A stretch of DNA of 64,000 nt from Myxococcales bacterium (GTDB taxonomy: Bacteria > Myxococcota_A > Polyangia > Haliangiales > Haliangiaceae). The position numbers and the translations under genes are program-made. The DNA is taken from contig JADJGV010000008.1 of assembly GCA_016707895.1 (NCBI GenBank), forward strand, positions 1 to 64,000, read 5' to 3'. Below the pieces are notes generated by a model. The model saw only the letters and a list, made by a program, of their open reading frames with translations. It was not told the DNA's origin and made no database searches. Positions 46,389-60,401 of the stretch are shown here, one piece after another (the first letter of the stretch is position 1; every line of letters begins with the position of its first letter).

Positions 46389-49040
46389 TCAGGGCAGGTC
46401 GGCGACGTAGACCCGCCCGGCGTCGCGCGCGTCGGCCACGATCACGTGATCGCGCGCGTCGACCTCGACGCCCCAGCAGCCGTGCCCCGCCGGGGCGACC
46501 CACAGCCGCTCGGCCGCGCCGCCGTCGATGGCGAACCGCCAGACCTCGGGCCCGCGCAGCACGACGACGTGCCGGCCATCGGGCGCGAGGTCGGCGTCGA
46601 GCAGCAGCGCGCCGTGGAACGCCGCGGGCTGCGGCACCTCGCGCTCGTCGCCGGTCGCCGGATCCCACAGGTACAGCCGGGTGCGGTCGTCGTTGAGCAG
46701 CAGCACCTGCCCGCCGCCGGGCTGGGCGTCGGCGACCTGGCGCCGCGCCCGCCCGGTCGCCACCGCCGGCCGACCGGCGAGCACGTCGACCGTCCACACC
46801 GCCGGGACGCCGGCCGCGTCGGTGCGGGTGAAGGCCACCCGGTCGCGCCCGATCCACACCGCGCCGTCGTCGCTGGGATCGTCGGTGAGGCGCTCGATCG
46901 GCCGCAGCTGGGTGCCCCACGCCAGGTGCAGGCCGGGCACGTCGCCGCGGCCGAACACGACGCGCTCGCCATCGGGCTCGAGCGCCGGGTGCCCCGGGAT
47001 GATCGGCGGCGCGGTCAGCTCGTGGACCAGGCCGCCGGGCTCGCGGAACGCCAGGATCGACAGGCTGGGCGTCTCGCGCACGAACGCCCAGTCGCCGCGC
47101 GTGTTGGTGGTCGGCCCGGTCAACGACTCGGCGTGCACCGCCGCGCCGGTGGCGAGATCGGTCAGCGTGATCTGCGGCTGGCAGTCGGACCACGCCAGGC
47201 GCCGCCCCGACGGCGCCAGCGCGAGGCCGCCGTTGACGCCGGCCCCCTCGACGACCAGCGCGTCGGCGCCGGTCGAGCGCGTGAACCGCCGGATGCCGCC
47301 CGGCGCGCCGTAGTAGATCACGTCGCCGGTGCCGTCGATCGCCAGGCGGCCGTAGGCCGGCTGCGCGGTCTGCACGCACGCCGGCGCGGCCACCGGCGTC
47401 GCCGCGAGATCGACCACGCACGGCCCATCGATCACCAGGAAGCGGCCGGTGACCGACGGGGCCATCGTGAAGATCCGCCGCCCCGGCAGCTTGAGCACCT
47501 CGCTGACGGTGGTGCCGCGCAGGCGCGCCAGCGTGGCGCCGCCGCCGACGACGTGCAGCAGGTCGTCGCCGATCGCCAGCACCCCCGGCGACATGAACAG
47601 CCCGCCGAGCGGGTACGCGGTGGCGGGCGCGCCGTCGAGCGGCAGCCGGGTCGCCGTGAACCCGCCCGAGCCCTGGGCCTGGGCCATGTACGTCAGCGCG
47701 GCGGCGCCGATCACCGGCTGCGGCGCCAGCTCGCTGACGGCCGGCGTCCGGGTCAGCGGGCGCTCGGCGCCGGTCGCGAGGTCGCGCAGGTACAGGTCGC
47801 CGGCGTCGTCGTCGACCAGCGCGTACGCGAGGCGGTCGTCGTCGACGAACACCGGCGTGCGCGCGCAGCCGGCGCCGGAGGCCAGCGCCCGCCCCTGCAC
47901 CGCCAGCGCGGTCGACGCGGCGGCCGCGGCGGGGCTGATCGCGGGCGTGGGGCGCGCCGCCTCGCCGCCGCCGCGCAGGGTCAGCGCCGCGACCGCGACC
48001 GCGACCGCCGCCACGACGCCGCCGGCCCCGAGCGCGAGCGCGCGCCGGCGGCGCGGCACGGCGACGATCGCGGCGGTCGCCGGCGCGGCGCGGAGCACCT
48101 CGGCCATCGCCTCGGCCGAGGCCAGTCGCTCGGCCGGGTCGCGGCGCAGCGCGCGATCGATGGCCCCGGCCAGCGCCGGGTCGAGCCCCGGCGCCAGGGT
48201 CGCCACCGCCGGCGCGTCGCGCGCGGTGACCGCGGCCTCGAGCGAACCGGCGTCGCGGTGCGGGTGCACCGGCCGGCCGGTGGCCAGCTCGAACAGCAGC
48301 GCGCCCAGCGCGTACAGATCGGTCCGCGCGGTCGCGGCCTCACCGCGCCACTGCTCGGGGGCCATGTAGCGCGGGGTCCCGAGCACCGCGCCGGTGCGGG
48401 TCAACTCGGCGCCGGCCAGCGCCGGCGCGGCCGGCACGTCGGCGAGCGGCGCGGCCTCGCCGTCGGCGGTGGCGGCCAGCCCGTCGGCCGGGGTCGCGTC
48501 GGGCGGCGCCGTGCCGGGCGCCGGCGTGGCGCTGGCCCGCGCGATCGGGGCCGCGGCCTCGCCGGCTGGCGCGTCGCGCGGCGTCAGCTTGGCCAGGCCG
48601 AAGTCGAGGATCTTCACCGCGCCGTCGTCGGCGAGCATGACGTTGCCCGGCTTGAGGTCGCGGTGCAGCACGCCGGCGGCGTGGGCCGCGGCCAGCCCGC
48701 TGGCGATCGCGGCGCCGATCCGCCGCACCTCGGCCGCCGGCAGCGGCGCCGCGACGCGATCGAGGCTCTGGCCGCGCACCAGCTCCTGCACCAGGTACGG
48801 CCTCCCGTCGCGGGTCTCGCCGGCGCGGTACACCGCGACGACGTTGGGGTGCGCGAGCCGGGCGATCGCGCGGGCCTCGATCAGGAACCGCTCGCGCGCC
48901 GCGGCGTCGGCGCGGACGATCAGCTTGATCGCCACCGGCCGGTCGAGCACGACGTCGTGCCCGAGGAACACCTGGCCCATGCCGCCCCGCCCCAGCGGCC
49001 CGACGATCCGGTAGTCACCGAAGTCGGTGTCGTCGATCAC
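46389..49040 (-). CDS. Ser/Thr protein kinase with propeller-like extracytoplasmic domain
   Basis: 883 residues from GTG 49040. Kinase domain: GRGGMGQV loop, VAIKLIVR Lys, VLHRDLKPGNVML, DFGLAK and GTPRYMAPEQ, all intact. Between DFG and APEQ lies an unusual Ala/Pro-rich insertion of about 60 residues in the activation segment. A transmembrane helix (about 335-355) leads to a C-terminal region of repeated strands (LTRTPAVSELAPQPVIGAA, LYLWDPATGDER, DLAPDGRHVVVL) like TolB/PD40 propellers. It starts 11 bases after pmbA, so it is probably in the tldD-pmbA operon. Confidence 0.85.
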   Translation of the reverse strand: MIDDTDFGDYRIVGPLGRGGMGQVFLGHDVVLDRPVAIKLIVRADAAARERFLIEARAIARLAHPNVVAVYRAGETRDGRPYLVQELVRGQSLDRVAAPLPAAEVRRIGAAIASGLAAAHAAGVLHRDLKPGNVMLADDGAVKILDFGLAKLTPRDAPAGEAAAPIARASATPAPGTAPPDATPADGLAATADGEAAPLADVPAAPALAGAELTRTGAVLGTPRYMAPEQWRGEAATARTDLYALGALLFELATGRPVHPHRDAGSLEAAVTARDAPAVATLAPGLDPALAGAIDRALRRDPAERLASAEAMAEVLRAAPATAAIVAVPRRRRALALGAGGVVAAVAVAVAALTLRGGGEAARPTPAISPAAAAASTALAVQGRALASGAGCARTPVFVDDDRLAYALVDDDAGDLYLRDLATGAERPLTRTPAVSELAPQPVIGAAALTYMAQAQGSGGFTATRLPLDGAPATAYPLGGLFMSPGVLAIGDDLLHVVGGGATLARLRGTTVSEVLKLPGRRIFTMAPSVTGRFLVIDGPCVVDLAATPVAAPACVQTAQPAYGRLAIDGTGDVIYYGAPGGIRRFTRSTGADALVVEGAGVNGGLALAPSGRRLAWSDCQPQITLTDLATGAAVHAESLTGPTTNTRGDWAFVRETPSLSILAFREPGGLVHELTAPPIIPGHPALEPDGERVVFGRGDVPGLHLAWGTQLRPIERLTDDPSDDGAVWIGRDRVAFTRTDAAGVPAVWTVDVLAGRPAVATGRARRQVADAQPGGGQVLLLNDDRTRLYLWDPATGDEREVPQPAAFHGALLLDADLAPDGRHVVVLRGPEVWRFAIDGGAAERLWVAPAGHGCWGVEVDARDHVIVADARDAGRVYVADLP

Positions 49041-49051
49041 CGCCCCCGAGC

Positions 49052-51894
<2,843 letters not shown>

Positions 51895-51901
51895 GCCGGC
51901 G

Positions 51902-51907
51902 ACTATA
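51902..51907 (-). promoter_or_regulatory. TATAGT -10 box of tldD
   Basis: Minus-strand TATAGT (five of six) seven bases before ATG 51894, giving a probable leaderless transcript. I see no good -35. Confidence 0.5.
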
Positions 51908-51979
51908 GCCGGCGGGCGCGATCGCGCCGGCGGCGGGGCCCCGGCATTTCGGGGAGGTTCGCGGCCGCGGCCCCCACCC

Positions 51980-52093
51980 CAGGCCCCGGTGGGGCCTGAG
52001 GGCGCCACCGGTCGGCGTCACTGCAACCCGCGGTCTGCACTCGCGGGGGCCCGTGACCCGGAAATCCGGGCGGCCGCGCGCCCGCCCGGGCGG
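51980..52093. promoter_or_regulatory. Cluster of three inverted repeats in divergent gap
   Basis: CAGGCCCC-GGT-GGGGCCTG (51980-51998), CCCGGA-AA-TCCGGG (52057-52070) and the perfect palindrome CCGCCCGGGCGG (52082-52093) lie in the 224-base gap between tldD and the endolysin-like gene. No gene is visible in the gap. Confidence 0.45.
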
Positions 52094-52118
52094 CACACCG
52101 CTTGCTGAACACCTGGGC

Positions 52119-52952
52119 ATGCTCAAGTCGCTCCCCCTGCTCGCCCTGGCGGTGTGCCTGTCGGCTTCTGGCTGCATGGTCGGTGACACCGAGGTCGAGC
52201 ACGAGGCGGGCAACGAGTTCGCGCTGGGCGTGAACGAGATCGTCAACGCCGGGGAGGTGCTGCGGGTGACCGCCTCCACCCTCAACCTGCGCGCCAGCGG
52301 CAGCACCAGCGCCGCGATCCTGGACACCCTGGCCGACGGCGAGCGCGTGACCTGCGCGGCCACCAGCGGCGAGACCGGCTGGGTCAAGGTGACCAACAGC
52401 GGCGGCGTGACCGGCTGGGTCTACGGCCGGTACGTGGTCCGCGACGCGGTGACCCCGCCGCCCAGCGGCACCACCTGCGCGCCGTCGCGCGCCCAGGGCG
52501 TGGTCACCCGCTACCAGAAGGCGCTGCACGACGCGATCGCGTTCGCCGAGGGCACCCGGGGCTACTCGAAGGACGGCTACGACGTGATGTTCTCGTTCCG
52601 GCTGTTCACGAGCTGCCAGGTCCACCCCAACCGGTGCATCGCGTTCGGCAGCAGCTGCTCGACCGCCGCCGGCCGCTACCAGTTCCTGACCACCACCTGG
52701 AACTCGGTCAAGAGCGCCCGCGGGCTCGCCAGCTTCGAGCCCGAGAACCAGGAGCGCGGCGCCGCCTACCTGATCTCCAACACCCGCCGGGTCACCGTGC
52801 CGCAGGACCGGCCGATGACCGCGGCCGAGTTCTCGAACGCGATGTCGAAGCTGTCGTACGAGTGGGCGTCGCTGCCGCCCGGGCGCTATGGTCAGCCCAG
52901 CAAGACCATGACCCAGATGCGCACGACGTACTGCAGCTACGCGGGCTGCTGA
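52119..52952 (+). CDS. Lipoprotein with SH3b domain and GH104 lambda-lysozyme-like domain
   Basis: A 277-residue exported peptidoglycan hydrolase candidate. The lipobox ends SASGC (near residue 19). An SH3b domain (about 48-108: TASTLNLRASGSTSAAILDTL, GWVKV, GWVYGRYV) is followed by a lambda-R-type lysozyme domain (about 125-277) with AFAEGT containing the catalytic Glu candidate, AAGRYQFLTTTWNS and FEPENQERGAAYL. Ends YCSYAGC. It probably remodels the wall or lyses prey or competitors. Nothing else of a phage nature is nearby. Confidence 0.85.
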   Translation: MLKSLPLLALAVCLSASGCMVGDTEVEHEAGNEFALGVNEIVNAGEVLRVTASTLNLRASGSTSAAILDTLADGERVTCAATSGETGWVKVTNSGGVTGWVYGRYVVRDAVTPPPSGTTCAPSRAQGVVTRYQKALHDAIAFAEGTRGYSKDGYDVMFSFRLFTSCQVHPNRCIAFGSSCSTAAGRYQFLTTTWNSVKSARGLASFEPENQERGAAYLISNTRRVTVPQDRPMTAAEFSNAMSKLSYEWASLPPGRYGQPSKTMTQMRTTYCSYAGC

Positions 52953-52954
52953 GC

Positions 52955-53782
52955 ATGGCGGCCCGCGCGACGCTGGCGATCGGCGCGGTCGCGGTCGCCG
53001 GGCTCGCGGCGCTGATCCTCGCGCGCGGCGGGTCGAGGCCTGCGCGGACCGGGGCGCCGACGGCGCAGGAGGCGCCACCAGCGCCAGCCGCGTCACCGAG
53101 CGCGCCGGCCGCGCCTGCTGCCCCTGCCGCGGCGCCGCCGCGCGCCGACCAGGCGCCCCGCCCCGCTGCGCCCGACGCCGCCGCGCCGTTCACGATCGAC
53201 GATCTCAAGCTGGCGCTGGCCGACCCGAGCGACGACGGCACCGCGCGCCTCATCGACGGGCTGGCGTCCGACGACGCCGTGGTGGTGGGCGAGGCCGCCG
53301 ACGGGCTGGTCGCGCGGCGCGCCACCGGCGCGATCGCCGCGCTGGCCGCGATCGATCTCGACGCGCGGCCGGGCGTCATCCCGGCGGTCGTCGACGGCCT
53401 GGGCAAGCTGGGCGGCGTCGCCGACGGCGCGGCCCGGGACGCCGCGGTGACGCGCCTCCTGGCCCTGCTCCGCACGGAGAAGGCCAAGGGGCCGGCCGCC
53501 ATCCCGTCGACCTTGCTCTACGTCTACGAGGCCCTCGGCCGCACCGGCGATCCGCGGGCCGCGGCGCCGCTGACCGACGAGCTGGCCGACGCGCAGGTCG
53601 GCGCCGCGGCCAAGGTCGTCGTCGTCGAGGCGCTGGCGCGGCTAGGCGCCACCGGCAGCCGCGGCGCGCTCGCCGCGCTGCGGGCCCGCCTGGTCGGCGC
53701 GCCGAGCGCGGACGCGTTCGAGGCCGAGCTGCAGCGCGACCTGGTCGCGGCGATCGACCAGGCGCTCAGCTCGCTCCGTTGA
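52955..53782 (+). CDS. Membrane-anchored HEAT-repeat-like protein
   Basis: A 275-residue protein starting three bases after the lysozyme stop. A single N-terminal transmembrane helix (about residues 5-24) is followed by a Pro/Ala-rich linker (30-80) and paired helices with HEAT/PBS-lyase-like pattern (DAVVVGEAADGLVARRATGAIAAL, GVIPAVVDGLGKLGG, GDPRAAAPLTDELAD). No catalytic motif is present. The repeats probably mediate protein contacts in the periplasm. Convergent with the BMC-fold gene. Confidence 0.7.
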   Translation: MAARATLAIGAVAVAGLAALILARGGSRPARTGAPTAQEAPPAPAASPSAPAAPAAPAAAPPRADQAPRPAAPDAAAPFTIDDLKLALADPSDDGTARLIDGLASDDAVVVGEAADGLVARRATGAIAALAAIDLDARPGVIPAVVDGLGKLGGVADGAARDAAVTRLLALLRTEKAKGPAAIPSTLLYVYEALGRTGDPRAAAPLTDELADAQVGAAAKVVVVEALARLGATGSRGALAALRARLVGAPSADAFEAELQRDLVAAIDQALSSLR

Positions 53783-53793
53783 TCGGCAGCGCT

Positions 53794-54414
53794 TCAGCCC
53801 GGGTTGTCGCGGCCGGTGATGCCCTTGAGGGCGCCCTCGGCGGCGGCGGCGGCGGCGGCGATCTCGGCCTCGCTGCCGCCCAGCCACAGGCGGCCGAACG
53901 CGCCGAACGCGATCATCTCGAGCAGGTGGATCGGCGCGGCCTTCTCGGCCTCGTTGGCCGCCAGCGCCGCGTAGGCGGCCGGGTGGACCTCGAGGATGTA
54001 CAGCGTCTGGCCGGCGACGATCATGTCGCCGTGGCGCATGCGGTTGATCAGCTGGCTCTGGTGGCCGTCGATGCCGGTGATGATCTGCGACGACACGATC
54101 CGGGCCTTGAGCCGATCCTCGCGGCGCACGCCCATCTGCGTGGTGATCGCGTCGACGGCGGCCTCGACCTGGCCCTTGTCGCCCTCGTGCAGCTCGAGCA
54201 TGCCGTAGGCGCGCTCGACGATCTGCATGCCGGGGCGGCACGTGGTGGCCTTGAGCGCCGCGTCGGTGAGCTGGTTGATCGCGATGCCGGGCGCGATCTC
54301 GATGAACGCGGCGGCCTCGTACTCCTTGGGCATGAAGCCCGCGCACACCGTCTGCAAGAAGCCGGTGAGCTGAGGCTGGAGTGAGTCGAGGACCGTGAGC
54401 GCGCGCAGCTCCAT
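53794..54414 (-). CDS. Orphan bacterial microcompartment-fold protein
   Basis: 206 residues from ATG 54414 (GTG 54426 is possible). Two BMC-like halves are visible. The first runs to about residue 95, with IEIAPGIAINQLTDAALKAT and PGMQIVERAYGMLELHEGD. The second runs about 110-200, with ILEVHPAAYAALAANEAEKAAP and FGAFGRLWLGGSEAEIAAAAAAAEGAL. This is the layout of tandem BMC-T proteins that form trimeric shell tiles. No encapsulated enzymes, vertex protein or other shell genes are present, so it may have a role outside classic microcompartments. Myxobacteria carry similar solitary genes. Confidence 0.75.
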   Translation of the reverse strand: MELRALTVLDSLQPQLTGFLQTVCAGFMPKEYEAAAFIEIAPGIAINQLTDAALKATTCRPGMQIVERAYGMLELHEGDKGQVEAAVDAITTQMGVRREDRLKARIVSSQIITGIDGHQSQLINRMRHGDMIVAGQTLYILEVHPAAYAALAANEAEKAAPIHLLEMIAFGAFGRLWLGGSEAEIAAAAAAAEGALKGITGRDNPG

Positions 54415-54444
54415 GAGGGGTGCCACGCTAACACACGCGGGCGA

Positions 54445-56214
<1,770 letters not shown>

Positions 56215-56217
56215 GGG

Positions 56218-57732
<1,515 letters not shown>

Positions 57733-57739
57733 GTTCGCC

Positions 57740-57752
57740 GCGCTTTTAGCGC
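57740..57752. promoter_or_regulatory. Palindrome GCGCT-TTT-AGCGC before scpB
   Basis: Five-base perfect arms around TTT, eight bases upstream of the scpB GTG. It would place a small hairpin in the scpB leader. The rest of the scpA-scpB gap (57753-57828) is C-rich with a repeated CCGCCCGGCGCCC. Confidence 0.35.
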
Positions 57753-57828
57753 ACTTGCGCCCCCGAGCGAAACCCCCAACAGCACCCTAACCGCCCGGCG
57801 CCCGTCCCCCGCCCGGCGCCCTCCCCCG

Positions 57829-58671
57829 CTATCGGTAGTCGTCGGAGCCGGCCACGGTACGGGCCACCGCCTCGCGGAGGTCGGCCGCCACCCGCGAGAT
57901 CATGATCTCGATCTCGCCCTCGTCCTGCCGGATCGAGATCAGCCGCAGCTTGGCCATCTCCAGCACCGCCAAGAGCGTCACCACCGCCTCGTGCTTGATC
58001 TCGGCGTAGGTCATCTCGACGTCGGGCTGGGCGAACCGGAACATCGACGTGAAGGTGAACGTGCCCTCGCGCTCGAGGCGGTCGGTCAGCTCGCTGATGC
58101 GCTGGCTGACGCTCAGCCGGTCGATCAGGACGTTGTGGGTGACCTTGATCTTGGCCGACCGCATCAGCCGGTCGAGGGCCTCGATCAGCCGGTGCACCGG
58201 GAACGGCGCCAGCGGCGCGACCGCCCCGGCGTCGATGCCCTCGGCCAGCGCGTCCTCGAGCGCGGTGCCGCGGCCCCAGACGTTGCGGCCGACCACCGGC
58301 CGGTCGCCCAGGCGGTTGGCCGCCTCCTTGTACTTCTGGTACTCGAGCAGCCGCTTGATCAGCTCGGCCCGGGTGTCGATCTCCTCGAGCGGCGCGTCCT
58401 CGTCGAGCTCCTCGGTCGGCTCGGGCTCCGGGTTCGGAAGGAGCTCGCGCGACTTCAGGTGGCACAGCGTCGCCGCCATCACCAGGTACTCGCCGGCGAC
58501 GTCGATGTCGAGCCGCTGCATCGCGTCGAGGTACTCGAGGTACTTCTGGGTGACGAACGAGATCGGGATGTCGAGGATCTCGAGCTCGTGCTTCTTGACC
58601 AGGTGCAAGAGCAGGTCGAGCGGGCCCTCGAAGACGTCGAGGGCAACCTGGTAGTTGCCGCCGAAGCTCAC
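57829..58671 (-). CDS. scpA: ScpA, condensin-like complex kleisin
   Basis: A 280-residue kleisin linking SMC heads. The N-terminal block VALDVFEGPLDLLLHLVKKHELEILDIPI, followed by YLVMAATLCHLKSRELLP, is diagnostic, and the C-terminal winged helix (ITYAEIKHE-type block, VTLLAVLEMAKLRLI) is present. GTG 58671 overlaps the stop of the upstream M50 protease gene (GTGA). Confidence 0.95.
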   Translation of the reverse strand: MSFGGNYQVALDVFEGPLDLLLHLVKKHELEILDIPISFVTQKYLEYLDAMQRLDIDVAGEYLVMAATLCHLKSRELLPNPEPEPTEELDEDAPLEEIDTRAELIKRLLEYQKYKEAANRLGDRPVVGRNVWGRGTALEDALAEGIDAGAVAPLAPFPVHRLIEALDRLMRSAKIKVTHNVLIDRLSVSQRISELTDRLEREGTFTFTSMFRFAQPDVEMTYAEIKHEAVVTLLAVLEMAKLRLISIRQDEGEIEIMISRVAADLREAVARTVAGSDDYR

Positions 58672-59345
58672 CGTGCACCCACGAGCGACGGCACGTGACC
58701 GATCTTCAGCATCAGCTCGTAGAGGTGGAACGTCATCCACTCGGCCGGCCAGCGCACCACGACGCCGATCGCCGGCACCATCATGAACGCCAGCAGCACG
58801 AACGGCGCGTAGACCGCGTATTGATCGTAGCCCCGCAGCCAGCTGTACGGGATGAGCCCGCGCAGCACGGTGCCGCCGTCGAGAGGCGCCGCCGGGATCA
58901 GGTTGAAGAAGAACAGGATGAAGTTGAGGAACACCGCGTTGATCAGCGCGCCGGTCAGCTTGGGCCCGACCTTCACGCCGGCCTTGAGCAAGATCACGTG
59001 GACCAGCACGATGAACGTCGCCAGGATCACGTTCATCGCCGGCCCGGCGAACGCCACCAGCATGTTGCCCTTGCGGTGGAACGAGCGGTGCTGCACCGGC
59101 TTGCCCCAGGCGAAGCCGATCGTGCCGGTCGAGATCAAGAACACCGCCGGCAGCAGCAGCGTGCCGATCGGATCGGCGTGGGCCATCGGGTTCAGCGTCA
59201 GCCGCCCCTGGCGCTTGGGGGTCGAGTCGCCCAGCTTGGTGGCCATCCACGCGTGCCCGAACTCGTGGAGCGCGATCGCGGCGATGAACATGATCATGCC
59301 CTGCACCACCAGCTGGATGCGGTCGGGCGTGGCGACGTCGTTCAC
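58668..59345 (-). CDS. Site-2 protease-family (M50) intramembrane metalloprotease
   Basis: A 225-residue inner-membrane zinc protease. HEFGH at H27-E28-H31 in the first helix and NLIPAAPLDGGTVLRGLIP (Asp in LDGG as third ligand, about residue 157) give the full active site. There is no PDZ domain, and the size fits the short group of rhomboid-neighbour S2P homologues commonly located before scpA. GTG 59345. The substrate is unknown. Confidence 0.9.
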   Translation of the reverse strand: MNDVATPDRIQLVVQGMIMFIAAIALHEFGHAWMATKLGDSTPKRQGRLTLNPMAHADPIGTLLLPAVFLISTGTIGFAWGKPVQHRSFHRKGNMLVAFAGPAMNVILATFIVLVHVILLKAGVKVGPKLTGALINAVFLNFILFFFNLIPAAPLDGGTVLRGLIPYSWLRGYDQYAVYAPFVLLAFMMVPAIGVVVRWPAEWMTFHLYELMLKIGHVPSLVGAR

Positions 59346-59399
59346 GACCGGACTATGGACGGCGCGTGGCGCGCTCGCAAGCGGCGGCCGCGGGCATGG

Positions 59400-60317
59400 C
59401 TACCGCGCGCGCGGGTGCGCCCGGCGGTACTGCTCGACCAGGTGGGCCCGGCTGACGTGCGTGTACAGCTGGGTCGTGGCGATGTCGGCGTGGCCGAGCA
59501 TCGCCTGCACCGCGCGCAGGTCGGCGCCGCGCTCGAGCAGGTGGGTGGCGAACGAGTGGCGCAGCTTGTGCGGGGACACCGCGCCGCCGACCGCGCGGAT
59601 GCCGGCGGCCCGGACGTAGACGCCGAGCAGCTTCCAGAAGCCCTGGCGGGTCATCGGCCGGCCGCGCTCGGTCAGGAACAGCGCCGGCTGGCCGGGGTCG
59701 CGCAGCCAGCCCGGTCGCACCTTCGTCAGGTACTCCTCGACGGTGGCGCGGGCCGCGCCGCCCATCGGCACCAGCCGGGTCTTCTTGCCCTTGCCGGTGA
59801 CCCGCACGTAACCGCTCTTGAGGTTGCAGTCGGCCAGCGGCAGCCCGACCAGCTCCGACACCCGCAGCCCGGTGGCGTACAGCAACTCGAGCATCGCGGC
59901 GTCGCGCAGGCCGCGCGGCGTGCCGCGGGTCGGCACCGCCAGGAGGCGCGCCACCGCGTCCTCGCCGATCACCACCGGCGAGCGCGGCGCGGTGCGCGGC
60001 GCGTCGATCAGCTCGCTGGGGTCGGCGTCGAGCCACTTCTCGGCCACCAGGTAGCGGCCCAGGCCGCGGATCGCCACCAGCGCCCGGGCGCGGCTGCGCG
60101 CGTTCAGGCCCGCGGCGGCCAGCGCCGCCAGGTGGTCGGCCAGATCGCTGGCGGTGATGTCGTCGACGATCACCCGCCCGCGCTCGCCCAGGAACGCGGC
60201 CAGCCGCGCCAGATCGCGGCCGTAGCCGTCGAGGGTGTTGGCCGCGAGGCCGCGCTCGACCTTGCAGTGGTCGAGGTACAGATCGACCGCGCGATCGATC
60301 TCCAGGGTGCGCGCCAC
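59400..60317 (-). CDS. XerC/XerD-family tyrosine recombinase
   Basis: 305 residues from GTG 60317. The N-terminal core-binding domain (about 1-95) and the catalytic domain contain Arg in ATGLRVSELVGL, Lys in VTGKGKKTRLVP, HKLRHSFATHLLERG, LGHADIATTQLYTHV with the nucleophile Tyr, so the active set is complete. Length and motif spelling fit XerD, the chromosome dimer resolvase, and position next to scpAB and M50 supports a housekeeping role. C-terminus RAHPRAR. Confidence 0.9.
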   Translation of the reverse strand: MARTLEIDRAVDLYLDHCKVERGLAANTLDGYGRDLARLAAFLGERGRVIVDDITASDLADHLAALAAAGLNARSRARALVAIRGLGRYLVAEKWLDADPSELIDAPRTAPRSPVVIGEDAVARLLAVPTRGTPRGLRDAAMLELLYATGLRVSELVGLPLADCNLKSGYVRVTGKGKKTRLVPMGGAARATVEEYLTKVRPGWLRDPGQPALFLTERGRPMTRQGFWKLLGVYVRAAGIRAVGGAVSPHKLRHSFATHLLERGADLRAVQAMLGHADIATTQLYTHVSRAHLVEQYRRAHPRAR

Positions 60318-60389
60318 GTCGCGATCGAACCGCGCCGGCGGCCGTGGGGCAAGTTTCGCCCACGGGAACCATCGCGCGCGCGGACGCGA

Positions 60390-60395
60390 TACGAT
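60390..60395 (+). promoter_or_regulatory. TACGAT -10 box for leaderless transcript
   Basis: TACGAT ends six bases before ATG 60402, in the 84-base divergent gap with the recombinase gene. No ribosome site. Confidence 0.5.
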
Positions 60396-60401
60396 GGGCG
60401 C

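Noticed and set aside
53794..54414. Microcompartment operon
   Set aside because: Only one BMC-fold gene is present and its neighbours are unrelated to known cargo enzymes.
58695..60401. Long in-frame extension upstream of the Lon-type lipoprotein start
   Set aside because: It is opposite the M50 protease and recombinase genes and has low-complexity His/Arg composition. The lipobox and TACGAT box fix the start at 60402.
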